The position numbers were made by a program, and so were the translations under genes. Source: Gamarada debralockiae (taxonomy: Eukaryota > Ascomycota > Leotiomycetes > Helotiales > Hyphodiscaceae). Taken from it: DNA of 61,208 nucleotides. Of the stretch, positions 43,274-55,808 are shown piece by piece (position 1 is the stretch's first letter; each line of letters opens with the position of its first letter). A model generated the notes under the pieces. It did not search any database and was not told the origin of the DNA. It was given only the letters and a program-made list of their open reading frames with translations. The stretch lies in the NCBI GenBank assembly GCA_002803225.1, contig NXFV01000623.1:1-61208 (forward strand), written 5' to 3'.

Positions 43274-44928
43274 TCAGTTCCCCTCAGCCTTAACCCTTTG
43301 GAACCAAATCAACTCATCCTCGAGCTCCGGCACAAAAGCTACCCCAAATTCGCTCACCACACCTTCAGCATCTAGACGGAACTGAGCTCTCATGGTTTCT
43401 TTAGTGAGAATGTCAATATCCAACATCTCCGCAATGAAGAATTCTCCAGAGACATGCTCAAGCGACAAAGTGAATCGCCAAGACCTGTCTGTAGCATCAA
43501 CCTCAAGTTTTCCATCCTTGTGCTCTACGACCAGGATTTCGTATCCATCATGCTTGTATGAACCAGCATACGAAGACAATGGCAAGGTCAGAAGAATCGG
43601 TGTTTCAGGGAGCTTGGGATAAAGCTCCTCCTTGGTCTTGCACTCCGGCTCGTCCTCCCCTTCCTTCCAACGCTTATCCCAGTCGCATCGTTTCTCTACA
43701 GGTACCTTGAGTAGATCATCGATCAAAGTCCAGCATATCCTTTCCTCGGCCATGCCAGCAGCCGTCGTATTTCCAAAGACGACGACGCCCCACTCCAATC
43801 GAGGCAAATACAGCATCTTGGACGAGAAGCCGCTCGTACAGCCATCGTGACCAATGATTGTCTCTCCGTGATAGGTCTCGACTTCCCATCCCAGCGCATA
43901 GAGCGATTGACTGTGGAAGGGGGGACGCTTAGGATCGTTGCTCGTGATTGTGCGAGGTTTTACAAGCTCTTCATGACCTTTCTCGGAAATTGGCCCTGTC
44001 TTTCGGATCATGCATCGAAGAAAAACTGCATAATCGCCCACAGTGCTTATCACTTCGCCTGCTCCGGCGGCTTCTGGTTGCTTCGGCCAAAGAACTTCTG
44101 CGAAAGTGGATTTCTCTTCGTCCCATCGGTAGCCGTTTGTCAGTTGATCAATTGCTCCATGCTCTTCGACGTCATCCTCGCCGAAGTAAGTATCTTTCAT
44201 TTTCAGGGGCTCCCAGATCTTCTGCCGGAGGAAGTCTCCCATCTCCACACCTGTGAGAGTCTCGACGAGATGGACGGCTACGACATACATTATGTTGCAA
44301 TACTGGAACGCAGTCCGTAGAGGCTCGCTCAATGGGAGATAGCGAAGTTTTCGAGTAACGCTCTTTGGGGTATCTGGTGTTTTTGCATAGACGCCCATAC
44401 ATGCGTTGTCCTGACTGGAAGGCTATCAGCCTGAAGTTCCAAGGAACTGGGCTGAGAATTTGGATGGGAATTGACATACTCAGGCAGACCACTCCGATGC
44501 GATAAGATGTCTTCCACAGTCACCATCTCAGTGTACCGACTATCCGAAAGCACAAAATCATCCCTGATGAGCTTTGAGACCGGTGTGGTCCATTGGACAT
44601 CCGGCCGGTCATCGTCATCCACCAACAAGGAAATAGCAGCTGATACGAATGCCTTCGTCATACTTGCGGCATTGAAGAGTGTATCCGGCGTGACTTTCTC
44701 ATTTGGGTATCTTGCAATTCCGTAGCCCTTGGCTTCTTCAGTACAGTGGGGATATTAGTTGGGGGGAAGTTAATGTACTTTCGAGTATGTTGAGTCTCCA
44801 TCAACTACGGCGATTGAAACACCCGGAACATGCCAGCGCTCGATGCTTTCAGAAATGAGAGTGTCGTACTTCGAGAAGTATTTTTCGCTGGATATTTTGG
44901 GAGCACTTTCGCTATTCTGGCTCGCCAT
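43274..44928 (-). CDS. beta-lactamase-fold serine hydrolase (class C / PBP-like)
   Basis: Cytosolic-looking serine hydrolase of 512 aa in the beta-lactamase/esterase superfamily. Exons are 44779-44928, 44480-44727 and 43274-44414; phases agree. The nucleophile motif S-x-x-K is SMTK near residue 72 (FNAASMTKAFVSAA). The Y-x-N motif is YCN near 172. A later GHDG, with the glycine-rich SGFSS, stands for the third motif. A C-terminal lipocalin-like region is suggested by SYAGSYKHDGYEILVVEHKD. The first acceptor (AAG before GGCTAC) was picked because it gives STYSKGYGIARYPNE. There is no signal peptide. Fungal relatives hydrolyse esters or lactones and some act in secondary metabolism, but no biosynthetic gene is next to it. 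Confidence 0.85.
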
Positions 44929-45867
44929 TGTCGCAGTTGTGGGCTGAGATTTTCCGCAGATCTTCAGCAACAAATGTATCCAACAAGGTCAAGGAGTAAA
45001 TAAAAGCTATGAAGAAAAAGGCTGGAAAAGTTGATATTTAACGTTATGCAAAGTTGAGGCAGTGTTGAACAAGCCGTGAGTCAACCGGCGTAAACAGATT
45101 TCGTAAATGGCTTGAACTAATTGCTGACTCCGGACTCCGGACTCCGTGTGTCCATCTTTTAATTCAAGTATTCCCTATAAAGAAGATTCCACATCGTGTT
45201 AAGAGGAAACAGTACAACTAAATAATACCTCACTAAGTTCATTCAGCGCATCTAACATATCGTAACGGGCTGGAAAAGGGTACGGTACAAATCCGATCAC
45301 AGAGCTCTTACGACATCTTCGACTTACCTTTTGAGGCTCTCTGCTGTGCATTGCTTGCGATTGTTGAAGAAGATTTAGCCATCCATGAACTTCCACGAAA
45401 GACTCAGGAGATATTTAAAGGCATCCGCTGGATAGTGTGTATTCTTGAAAGTTCTAGATGAGGGGTCAAAATCGATAAGATAACCGATAAGCCCCCCTTT
45501 CGACCTTGCCCAAGTCGGGAAAGTGCAGCCGAGACCCAATTGGAACCTTTTGCGCGTTGAAAGATAACATTTGACTTCGTGTTAGCCTTTTTTGCGGGGG
45601 AAAAGTTTGATAAGCAAGGGGTTGGAGGTGATTGCGATGATTGAAGTCTCTACTCGACGGCAGTTATTCCGTCCTTTTGGGCGAGGAGGGCCGCGAACGA
45701 GGGGCTGATACCCCTCTTTTGCTTGTTCTGTTGTCCGCAATCATGGAGAGAGACAGATATATATGTGACCACTTGAAGACTTGTTTAGACTTGCCTCTCA
45801 GCTTCGTAAATATTACTTTTGTTCCTTTTTGAGAGACAAAGGTTGAAGTATTCTCTTCGGTTGGAAA
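44929..45867. other. divergent promoter region
   Basis: A 939-base gap between divergently transcribed genes, the hydrolase (-) and the MFS transporter (+). It includes three exact copies of GACTCCG at 45126-45146 and AT-rich stretches near 45,000. A shared promoter is possible. Confidence 0.45.
45126..45146. repeat. three tandem GACTCCG heptamers
   Basis: GACTCCG is repeated exactly three times at 45126-45132, 45133-45139 and 45140-45146, upstream of the hydrolase start. It is either a small repeat or a cluster of regulator half-sites. Confidence 0.8.
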
Positions 45868-48020
45868 ATGACGAGAACCCCAGACATGGAGAGTGCTAGC
45901 ACAGGCGCCTCCCCCGCTTTTGAAGAGCCATTTGCTCCTGGGACTGTCTTGTTGGAAGATTGTGAGTTTCTTTGCTGAGCCCGGCAGTTTCCAATCTCTC
46001 TTGAAGATCTCGACCAACCGTTAATTGATTCGCAGCGCGGATTTCAACGGGCCATGGCGACGGCCATTTGGTCTATCAACCTCAACCTTCTGAAGACCCG
46101 AATGATCCACTGGTACACAGAATCTCCTCTTCCACCTACAGAGATGCTGTCGTCCTGACCTCCATCTATAGAACTGGTCCAATCGAAGAAAGTACATCAA
46201 TTTCGGCATCATTTCTTTCTACGCACTCATGATCTTCACCATGTAAGACCACGCCCTGCCCTTCAGGTCCAATTTCCTCGCGACTGACTTTCTTCCTTCA
46301 GCCTAGACATCGGCCCGGTTGTCTGGCAGATCTATAACGAGGAATTAGGCATCACCTACGGCGAACTGAACGACACTTTTGCAGCAAACTGTGCTGGCCT
46401 CGCCGTCGGCTGTATCATCTTCATCCCCTTTGCGCTGAAATATGGACGAAGACCTGTGTATATCATCAGCACGATCATTACATTTGCGATGGCCGTCTGG
46501 CAAGCCAAGCTCAATACTTTTGGGGAGATGTTGGCCACGCAAATCATTTCGGGTCTCTCGGGGGCTGTTTCGGAAACACTTGTTCAGATGACCGTGAGTC
46601 TGACTTGCGATAGAGATGGAGAAGATGGGGCTGACGATTGTAGGTCGCAGATGTGTTTTTCATCCATCAGAGAGGTACCATGAATGGAATCTACCTTCTC
46701 ATGGCTAACACTGGGGTAAGCTACCGCCTCTCTAGATCTCGACTTGATCGCCACTGACAACGACAGACTTTCCTGGCCCCCGTGGCCTCCGGATACGTCG
46801 CCAACTCCCAAGGCTGGCGATGGCTCTACTGGTGGTGCACAATTTTCCTAGGCGTCAATGTAATCCTCTTCATCTTCTTTTACGAAGAGACGAAATTCAC
46901 ATTTCAAACCGTCCTCGGCACGAGCTCGCCCTCTTCATCGGCCCCCACCCATGACACCATCATCGAAGACAACAAGAAGAGCCCCTTGCAGCTCACGCAA
47001 ACTCTCAGCACTGGTGCAGCTGTAAGCACTTTTCAGGGCATCAATCATGCCATACCGATGAAAAGTTACCGGCAACAAATGGCTTGGGTGACTGAGACGA
47101 AAGGCCCGTTCAAGAAATTCTTCTGCCATACTTATCAGCCTTTCATTATTCTGTTTACGTTTCCAGCTGTGGCGTACTCGGCGCTGCAGTATGGGTCTAT
47201 TCTGGCTTGGTTCTCGATTCTGGCCACCACGGAAGCGACATACTTTGCTAAGCCGCCGTATAACTTTAGCACCATTGGTATTGGTCTCCTAAACCTGCCT
47301 GCTTTCATCGGATGTTTGTTGGGAGCGTCTTGGGGTGGACTTTTGAGTGATTGTAAGTTGTTCGAGTTCCATGTTGATTCGTTTCGCAAGCACGGAAAAT
47401 CTGACTCGGGATGTTTTCTCAGGGTCTATTGTGTGGTTCACAAAGCGGAATGATGGTGTGTATGAGCCAGAAATGCGACTATACCTTGCGACTTTCCCAG
47501 CATTGGTCGGTCCTGCCGGCCTCTTCTTGTATGGATACAGCACAGCAGCGGTATGTCATACATTTGTCCCTGATAGCGTCGTAAATCTGTACTGACAGAA
47601 AACCCAGGGAATGCCGTGGATCGTACCCTGCGTAGGTACAGCTATGTTCGGTTTCGCGATCACTGCCTTGGGTGATACCAGCTTGACCTATCTTTCCGAC
47701 TGTTACCGTGAAGTATGTCCCATCAAGCCATACCTCGCTTTGCAACACAAGCTAACAGACACTTGCCGTAGATGCTCGGCGACTCTCTCATCGCGGTGGC
47801 CTTCGTGCGGAATGTCTTCGCAACTGTCGTAGTGTTTGTCCTCACACCCTGGGTCACCGCGCTTGGCCTCCATGGGATGTTCACCTGCATCGGCTGCATT
47901 GCCCTGTTCCTCAACATGCTGATTGTTCCGATGATTGCCTGGGGGAAGAAATTTCGCATTATGTGTGCCAAGAGGTACGGGGAAATGGCGGAGCGGCAAT
48001 TTGACGCAAGAGCCATTTGA
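45868..48020 (+). CDS. MFS transporter (DHA1-like, HOL1/multidrug type)
   Basis: Twelve-helix plasma-membrane transporter of 557 aa. Nine exons: 45868-45961, 46036-46112, 46172-46242, 46302-46593, 46644-46715, 46767-47352, 47423-47550, 47608-47712 and 47772-48020. All introns are 50-75 nt and phases agree. Diagnostic pieces are PNDPLNWSNRRKY before helix 1, LKYGRRPVYIIS (MFS signature A) between helices 2 and 3, VFFIHQRGTMNGIYLLMANT, and RLYLATFPALVGPAGLFLYG in the second half. A long central loop (about 255-330) is Ser/Thr-rich. The family exports drugs or takes up amines and cations; the substrate is not visible. Start MTRTPDMESASTG is the only ATG that fits exon 1. Confidence 0.9.
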
Positions 48021-49590
48021 GGTGGAGTTGGAATACGCCGTGGAGTTTGCGCATTCGGTATTTCGCTGCTGTATTCTCGTATACTGACCAAAGTGCCGAC
48101 TTTTCCAGAAAGAAGGAATAGTGTATTGGACTGGCTTAAGAGATGCAGGAAGAAGACGCACGACGAAACATAGAAATGTTCGTACTGATGAAATGAAGAT
48201 ACTGTTCATTTTCACTCTTGTCACGCTGAGGAGACTGGACATAGAATTAAACTGGGCGCTCTTCCGGCAAATATGCTGCTTGTATGAAACTACCGATGAA
48301 AGTGTCTAATACTTCGCCAATCTATATTGAGGTAGACGAGGCGTGTTGATGGGGTTTTCTGGCCCTGAGGCCTCCTGTGCAGGATCATTGCAATTGTGAC
48401 TTAGCTAATCCTCGACACACTAATTGCCTTGATGTTATACGAAAACAGAACAGTCTCTGGCCATATATTCAGAGCGGTTCAAGGAGTGTTTGGAACAGGA
48501 GAAGACGTAGAGAGTATGCTCAATCTGCGCAGCTGCAACCCAATAATCTGTCCCGCTCTAGGAAGCATTATGATCTCTCCTATGCCAAGGACCAGATTCA
48601 TTGACCGTGATATCATGAAACGAGGTGCGCCAAGACGAATGTCTGTAGAGTGTGCCTAGTCATATGTACTCTCATGAGAAGACCCTCGCAAAGCTTGACC
48701 TTCCTGGGTCTTAAAGATAGACTCGTTGCATGCCACTCGGCGCATGAGTGAGGCGTTTGTAGGTCTCGTGAGAGGAAATGCGAAGATCTGAACCTAGGGT
48801 AGTTAACAATCAGTCGAGGATATTGAAATGATGTCTGTAATTTGAGGCTGTTCGTGGGAATTAGCCGGGACCCTTAATATTGCATGAACACGATACCTTG
48901 GAAGCCGAATCGGGTATGCAAATCCCTCTCTACGGCGAACCAATGAGGTCTGCTCTAAATTTAGAGTATAGTGAAATGGACACTTTGTCGGCTGCGACCT
49001 TGATGAATTCTTTAATCTTGTGACACTCATTTGAAATAGTCCTTGCATCTCATAGAATTATACCTCGGAAGCTGTTCAGGATACTCAAATCATATGAAGG
49101 AATTTGAAATCCAAGAATAGCATTCGCAATGAAGTCCAATGCCACTTTTTGGCCCTCATCTGATGACAGATGCCAAATCTCTCTATCACCTATAATGTCT
49201 CAGAACTCTTCCAGACGAATCTGTGGTAGAGGCAGAATGCCCAAAATCATTGGATAATGCGGGGTTTGTACCCGGCCGTGCATTTCTTACCTGATTCACC
49301 GTACCTTGCAGCTTCGATGCAGTCGGAGATGTTTGATGTCGACTATCAGCTGTTTCTGGACTACCGTATGGTGGGACGTTGGTCTGCATCCAACAATCAG
49401 AAACATGTAGAGTTCCGCCAGGAAGTAATCCCATTCTAGGGGTGTGAGTGCCGGTGTAGATCATTGTCGGAACTTTGGTGGAAATTTGAAAGAAGAAATG
49501 ATAGTCCAGCCACCGTTTTGGTTCAGTTTGAAACTGTACTCGGGGGATTTCGCAATGCGATGAATTCGCGCGGGATCCTCCCGCCCGGCG

Positions 49591-49863
49591 ATGGTAAAGA
49601 TCGGCTATTACCCAGGACTGGAAATCTCGAGGCCTTCTGATCTCGTGGCAGACAAGGATTGGGAGGCGAGCGATCAGTCTCAAAATCCTCTTGACCTTCT
49701 GAAAGAGGAAATGATCTCCATCAAAAGTTTTAAGGTGGCAGATGTCCAATTGAAAGACCTACCAACCCACCATGGTCGCTGTGTCCGGAATTGGTCCCCG
49801 ACTCTGCGCTTCACTGTTACTAATCGGAGAATTCCTCGGTTTTCCTTGCCCCGAGGATATTGA
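49591..49863 (+). CDS. possible small ORF, 90 aa, unrecognised
   Basis: ATG-started frame reading MVKIGYYPGLEISRPSDLVA, then an acidic stretch and LLKEEMISIKSFKVADVQLK, ending RIPRFSLPRGY. It has no domain, no splice signals and no neighbour within 1.5 kb. The composition is protein-like, but this is weak evidence. Confidence 0.22.
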   Translation: MVKIGYYPGLEISRPSDLVADKDWEASDQSQNPLDLLKEEMISIKSFKVADVQLKDLPTHHGRCVRNWSPTLRFTVTNRRIPRFSLPRGY

Positions 49864-51279
49864 AGAAGAATCGCCACCGTTAAGTAGTGTTGAGCAGAGG
49901 CAGCCGCAACCCTACTCTCTAGAACCGGCAGTTCAGACACGGTAGAAAAGTTCCCGCCGATGAGGCTCGGCAATGTGGAGTTCAGCCCGAGGAAGAGTTT
50001 GTCGGAAGGGGGCCGCCAAGCGATATGTGGTTGAAAGCTGATTGTGAGTTCGTCGCTGGTTGTGACGTACGCCGTCGTTTGAAGGTGTGAAGAAACTACT
50101 CGCCACCTAGCCTGAATCTGCCTTCATTGATGTATCATGTGATAGCACAAACTAAATTCGCTTTCTGTAACTCTGGTATGATGAGAAGGGAGGCACTTGG
50201 AAAGCCACAAAGTTTTACCAATCACCGCTCAATTTGCGCTTGAAATAGGGAGAAATAGGTGGGGGTACGTCTCTCCACCCCTCGAGAAGTTTGCTGAAGA
50301 AACTTTATCTCCCCTCAATCACCCCCTGAGGCTTTTCACGCCCACACATGCTCTGCATGCGTTGCCATGCATCGGTGCTCCCGTCAGTCAAGCTTGCAGA
50401 TGCAGGGTCTAATTTTAACATCACTTAGCCATTTGGAGAATGGGATTTTATCTCCTGAAGGTCGATAGAACCCTTCAATTTATCACGAGTCTCCAGATCC
50501 TGGTGGAATCTATCAATCAGAATTAGATTCTGTCAAAGGGAAAGCCTCTTTTTATCTTCGAGTATTCTGAACTTCGTACCTGAATCCGAATAACAATGTA
50601 GAGTCGCATCTTGGTACTACTGTTGAGAGACGTTCGGAAATCCATCATCCATACCCTTGGGATTCGACGACTTTCAAAGTGCATGGTTCCCACAAGTCTC
50701 GCTTCCGATGCCCAAAAGAAGAAAGACCAAAGTCAAAAATTCAAGGTGCACATTCTGCATTTCAGAATACCTAGTAAGATCTGTCGCCAATCATAGATCA
50801 GGGGGTACTGATTTGATCAGAGAAAAATATATAGCACGTGCGATTGTGTCAAAGGGGTTGGGAGAATCCTTCCGAACTAGAGCGAGGACTACTAGAATTG
50901 TGCCTCTTTGGGCAATATGTACCAAGTACCCGGTGGGAAGATCAAACATCCATAGATTGATCTTCGGCAACGTTCCACGCAACGACCAAGGCTTGATGAG
51001 GGAGGGGCGTGGGGATTAATCCTCGTTAGCGAATATCAGATACAGGATCTCCCCCGAAGGAACGTAGTACCTTAATCTCTAACCTTCATGACTCAGCGGC
51101 GCTCTGAGACAACATCACTGGGGGCGGGGTCTTCCGGAATTGGCATCATTGCATCTTAAAATCGCTGAATGTTGGCAATATCAATACTGTAATGCAATTG
51201 ATGGTAGGCCCATGCCAGCAACCCCTTTAACCTATGTGTTTTGAGGCCTTGGTGCCCTGGTTGACTGGTATGGACCGTG

Positions 51280-51645
51280 ATGCACAGTGATGCAGATGCT
51301 CGAGAAGAGAGCAAAAGAAGAAATATGAATGGGATATTTTCAAGAATCCCAGAGACGTCCAAGGATGCTGCAGCAAAGGGGCCGGTTTGGGGTCGTACAA
51401 ACAATCAGATTGGGCATGGTGCGGCATCTGATATGTGGAGAGGGAGATGGACGTCTGCATCTCCAGCAAGTCCATCCTTTTTCGATCTGGTCTGGACGGT
51501 CTTTACAGGGCTTATCGCTGCTGTCGCTGCTGATCCACCCATTGGATCGCTGCAATGGTTGGGGGAACTTCGTAAGTGCGTTCGCTTAAAAGACCTCCCA
51601 AAAGACATCCTGGCGAGTCTTGATTATCCTGTGGCGCGACACTAA
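51280..51645 (+). CDS. possible small ORF, 121 aa, with one hydrophobic segment
   Basis: ATG-started frame with a polar N-terminus (MHSDADAREESKRRNMNGIF), a Trp/Arg-containing middle and one possible membrane segment (FFDLVWTVFTGLIAAVAA). It ends with LKDLPKDILASLDYPVARH. I do not recognise it. A GTAAGT donor-like site (GTAAGTGCG near 51,571) sits inside the frame, so it may be part of a spliced gene or accidental. Confidence 0.28.
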   Translation: MHSDADAREESKRRNMNGIFSRIPETSKDAAAKGPVWGRTNNQIGHGAASDMWRGRWTSASPASPSFFDLVWTVFTGLIAAVAADPPIGSLQWLGELRKCVRLKDLPKDILASLDYPVARH

Positions 51646-53060
51646 TACCACTATCGAACGCCTATGACCTCGCAAAACTCACGGCAAAGCGCCGACTATG
51701 CCATGCTGACGACCACTGTGGGAGCCAGTTGACGTCCGCCAGTGCCTGTCTCAAACTCAAAACCGCGAATCCGAACCCTTGGGAGGATTACCGGGAGGGC
51801 AGAGGAAAAATCTTGCACCCTGTTCAGACCGACGTCTACTCGCCCAAAGTCCCCCGGCCAGAACAAGCCTCGAAGAGCAGCAAATGGTGAATACCCAAAT
51901 CTGTCGAATTCGGTCATCCCCTACCGCAATCGAGTCCCTCGACGATATCGCCCCCATTCCCAGATCTTTAAATCATTTCTTAAGCCACCCCTACAGCTCT
52001 AGTATCCCCACTACTCTGTCTACGCACTATGCTACAAAAAGCTAAGTACTAGCTGATATATGAACTACGACATCAGAATAGAAATGATGGCGCCAATGGA
52101 GCAAGGATGCCATGTAGAGTAAGGCACGCTAGGGCTGGAACTGCTCGCTGGAGCTGACAAGCATCGAATTGATCCGTTGTAAAAGCCCAGGGGTCGGAGC
52201 CGGCCTTAATGTCACCCAATCTCGTGGCGTTGCAGGCATGAAGACGAACCTCCAATGTGTTGGGTCCATGGTCTTTAGGTCGTGTTGTTGATCTCAAGAC
52301 AATGCTTCTTGACTTTTCCATCTTCTTTGCCACCACCACGACCACATCTTGAAGCTTCACGGACAGTCTTTTTTAATCAACCGTCTCGAGCCATTTTGTT
52401 GTTGCTTCTTTTATTTTCGTACTTTTTGTCGCAGGAAACGAACCTCCCCTCCCAGTCCTGCACCATCCCCACTACAAGAAAGCTCCTAAACTTTCCTGCA
52501 AGTGGCGTGAGGCCATACTCCCATTCGTTGTTAAGGGTGTCGGAAGTCCCCACGGAGGCTGCTTATCCTACAAGAACAAGACTCGACTGGCCTCACCTGT
52601 CGCCTACAATTAGCTCAAAATCCTTAGTACTGCACTTTCAAGCCACAGAGGCACTCCTTCGTCTCCGCAAGTTTTTTGATCGTCTTATTTGAAGGACAAG
52701 ATAGCTTCTTGAACACACTGAGGCTGGCGCACAATTGGCTTCAAATGAGCTTTTGTCCGCCCGTCTTTTCCCACCGCCATTCAACGCCAGTGAAAGGACC
52801 ACGACCTGCTTAAATCGACCTCATACATCCCTTCCGTCAGCTCGCTTCTTCAATGCGACTGACCCCGAATTAACGCTGAAGTCCCAGCAAAATCGATCTG
52901 GCGAACAACGGAGACGTGAACAGTTGGCGACTAGGAGTCCGACCCTTTCGAACCCATCTAGATCTGGAGGAGGACGTTTGACTGGTCGTGGGAGAGGAAT
53001 ATCATCAAGTTTCAATCGCGGACGACAAACGCCGATTTAGATGCTCATCAATCGCAATTG

Positions 53061-54582
53061 ATGGCAGTCTCTGTCCAAGCACCACTTTATTCGAAGTTAG
53101 GTATGTGGGGTATGGGCGATCCACCTACCGCATACTCATCAACAGATTCCGACGCCCTACCGACTATGGCCTATCAATATCCCATGGGATCTTCTGGCTT
53201 GGAGTCTTCCTCCAATATGATCCCAAGCTACCATCATCTTCCTGAGGAACACACGCAACCAAATTCTCCCGCTGATGCGAAGCCATTATCGCCAAGTCTG
53301 AAAAATCGTGGAAGTGCAGCCACTTCAAAGTCGGCGAAGATCAAACGGTCGATGTCCACGCCTAACGTCCGAGGACAAGCGTCAGCCGACGCAGCTGCGC
53401 TCGCTCTATCAGCAGAGAAAAGGAGGAATAAACTGGGTTACCACAGAACTTCTGTGGCATGTGGTGAGAACAAGTTTCGTTTTTATTTCATGTCGTCAAA
53501 GCGCTGTCTTCTCAGCGATAGACTGACCCCATCTTAGGCCATTGTCGACGGAGAAAGATTAGGTGTATTCCTGCGCCAGCAGATCCACAGAATCGGTGTT
53601 CAAATTGTATCAGATTGAAAAAGGAATGCAACTTTTACCCGGTCGATCAGCAACCTGCGCCAGAACCTCGGCGTAGGGGCTCGAAAGCCCAAAGTGGTAC
53701 TGGCAGAGCGTCAGAGTCGTCATCACCTTCAACTTCGTCTGGTCAACTCCCAGAGCTACCGCCGACGCTTCCTTATCCTCATTTGAGCATGCCACCTATT
53801 CAAGACCTTGGCGGGCCTCAGATGAAAAAGCCGAGGACGGAAAGCTTCTCCCCTGAGAATAAAGGTAAGCTCGTCTCCCCTCTTTCACGCCCCAATTTTC
53901 TGACAAGAGCAAAGTGGTCACATCCTCTCGGAATTTTGACTACAACCACGGCGCCACAAATTGGATGGCCCCTGACGTTTCACCAAGCACAACTAAAACT
54001 CCACATGAGATGCCCCCATATTGGAGAGTCAACGCCCAAGAATCACCAATGACGCCTGCGTTCTCGCCATTTACCCCGAGTCTCCAAATCCCTCCGCCGC
54101 AGAATTGGCCAACTTCTCAGGGGGAGCCGAACCAAAGAGACGAATTATCCTGGTCAGTTCCTCAACGATCGATTTCGTATGGCAATCTAGAGAGCCTTCA
54201 GAGCCACAATCAATACTCCCCTTATCCACATCCACATTCACAAGCTCTTCCAATTTCAGATCACTATTCGACGAAACCGCGTTCGATGCACTCTGGAATG
54301 TTCCCCCCTCCAATCTCAACATCATCCAGCATTCTTCCCCCGCCAGAGACAGTGACGTCGAGCGAGGCACAACAGCACCCTCATTCTGCGGGACCGCACT
54401 ACCCCAATTGGCAACAACCGTATCCTTATCAGAAGCCCACCAGTGAGTCCTATGGGTCCTGGAGTAGTTCACATGGAGGACAGCCACATATTTCAGAAGA
54501 AGGACATGCTCCACCAACAGGATATGGCTACGGAGAGCCGCCGAGCGGCATGTATTATCCACCACCGCCTCAAGGGCGATAG
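53061..54582 (+). CDS. Zn(II)2Cys6 fungal-type transcription factor
   Basis: Nuclear DNA-binding protein of 465 aa. Exons are 53061-53463, 53538-53864 and 53915-54582. The zinc cluster spans the first intron: splicing joins TSVACG to HCRRRKIRC, giving C-x2-C-x6-C-x9-C-x2-C-x6-C ending CSNCIRLKKECNFYP, around residues 133-160. The cluster is preceded by about 130 Ser-rich residues, unlike the usual N-terminal position. The C-terminal ~250 residues are Pro/Ser/Gln/His-rich (TGYGYGEPPSGMYYPPPP) and probably act in activation. No fungal-specific middle homology region is seen. The first ATG in frame is 53061. A long pyrimidine-rich leader lies upstream. Confidence 0.88.
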
Positions 54583-55072
54583 GAGGAAAGCTAAAGGGAG
54601 AAGAGACGCGACAGAACTGCAAGGAGCGATGAGACGCTCAAAACCACGTTGGAGTTTCGGAAGTTCTGAGATCTGCACCCATACCCAGGTCCTTCAAGAA
54701 CTTACTAGAGTTCCTAGAAGAGTGGTCAAGAAATCGCGAGAACGACTACAGACCGACTGACTGTATATTGTAAAACTAGCGACATGTGTAATGAAACGAG
54801 ATGAAAAGGACGAACTTTACGAATGGAAAGCAGGACTGTTGGAGAAATTGGATAACTGGCAAGGAACAGGGGAAGAAAAGAGGGCTCTCAGGCTCTGGGG
54901 TCATGTCGAAAAGGAGGACTGAAGGAAGAGGGAGACTTTCTGATGTACACATAAGATGCATTGGCCGAGGCCACCTTTCGAGCGGAACGATGAAACTTGC
55001 CTTCAGATCTACAAAATCCCACTTTTGACGCTCCATACAAATTGAGAAATACCTTCAATCAAATCGATTTAC
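54583..55072. other. 3' flank
   Basis: A 490-base purine-rich stretch after the zinc-cluster gene, probably its 3' UTR and the 3' flank of the small minus-strand ORF. No gene is seen. Confidence 0.4.
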
Positions 55073-55288
55073 TCACCAGACTCCATCTTCTCCCGAGACA
55101 GTTGAATCCGGAAATTTAAGGCACCAACACGGTCTTACTTCAAGTTCCCCCGCGATATTGCGTGCTTCATTTGCACCCCAGTCCAACCAACCAGCGAATC
55201 CAAGAGTGACACCCAAAAGCAAAGCCACAATCAAGATGACAACCTTCGGCCGTTTCATGGCTATGTTCGAGGTCCATCTCATCTCCAT
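55073..55288 (-). CDS. possible small single-pass membrane protein
   Basis: Minus-strand frame from ATG 55288 (or 55258). It encodes a basic start (MKRPK), one strong membrane helix (VVILIVALLLGVTLGFAGWL) and a short tail ending AGELE, where a GTAAGA donor occurs. Unspliced, it runs to a stop at 55073. Spliced to AAGATGGAG near 55,090, it would end KMESGE. Its start lies only a few hundred bases from the plus-strand DUF202-like gene, so the two may be divergent. No family is recognised. Confidence 0.4.
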   Translation of the reverse strand: MEMRWTSNIAMKRPKVVILIVALLLGVTLGFAGWLDWGANEARNIAGELEVRPCWCLKFPDSTVSGEDGVW

Positions 55289-55474
55289 CCTCAAAGTCGC
55301 GCAACGATGTCCTTGCTAAACGTTCTGCAGCCTCATCCCGAAGACCGGCTTCACTTGCGCCTTCACCGCGCCCGCTCTGTGGTTCTTACTGCGCAGGAGT
55401 TCGTATCCCTGCCCCCTTTTCCAGCTTATTATTACCGGAGAGAAGGCGAGGCTGACACCTGGTCTTTCCCACAG

Positions 55475-55808
55475 ACTCGTCGAGATCCGCGCAGCACAGC
55501 GAACTTTCGAAGGCGCATACATCCGCACGGCACTCGGCCAATTCTCGTTTGCGCTCGTGGTGTTGAAGATTTTCACGGCGGAGTTCTATAGTATTGGGGC
55601 GCTGTTTGCGACGTACGGCGCGGGGATCTTGCTTGTGAGCATGTATAGACGGTATGAGGGGAACAGGCAGTTTTTTAGCGAGATGGGGGAGGATGGGTTG
55701 GGGAGGAAGAAGTTTAGGACGAGTGGGAATGCGGTGGTTGTGCTGACGGCACTGAGTGTTGCTGCTTATGCGAGTTTGATTGTGTTGACCGCTAGGCTTG
55801 CGGAGTGA
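55475..55808 (+). CDS. DUF202-like membrane protein, 3' exon (5' end unresolved)
   Basis: From an acceptor (TTTCCCACAG) at 55474 the plus strand reads LVEIRAAQRTFEGAYIRTAL, then two or three membrane helices (GALFATYGAGILLVSMYRR and AVVVLTALSVAAYASLIVLT) and a stop at 55808. The motif RTFEGAYIRTAL matches the ER-TFLA-W-RTSL pattern of DUF202 proteins (small membrane proteins, some fused to VTC polyphosphate polymerases). A 5' exon must exist: an ATG at 55307 starts a plausible leader (MSLLNVLQPHPEDR), but no donor there is in the right phase. The likely length is about 130-160 aa. The gene may be intact with an exon I cannot place, or 5'-damaged. Confidence 0.6.

Larger units (their letters stand above)
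48021..53060. other. gene-poor region of about 5 kb
   Basis: Only weak frames are found. Two small plus-strand ORFs (49591-49863 and 51280-51645) are listed separately. A minus-strand frame at 49,186-49,749 begins at TTG and has no motif. From about 52.3 kb the sequence is pyrimidine-rich and likely forms the promoter and long 5' leader of the Zn(II)2Cys6 gene. Confidence 0.4.

Noticed and set aside
42914..43375. 153-codon plus-strand frame
   Set aside because: It overlaps the end of the serine hydrolase gene on the other strand and lies in AT-rich DNA with repeated short words; no domain.
47703..48242. 179-codon minus-strand frame
   Set aside because: It is antisense to the last exons of the MFS transporter, whose plus-strand frame and splice sites are clear.
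49186..49749. 187-codon minus-strand frame
   Set aside because: TTG start, no domain, and a competing plus-strand frame of similar quality.
53058..53060. upstream TTG in frame with the Zn(II)2Cys6 gene
   Set aside because: It is immediately followed by an ATG at 53061, the normal start; fungal nuclear genes rarely use TTG.
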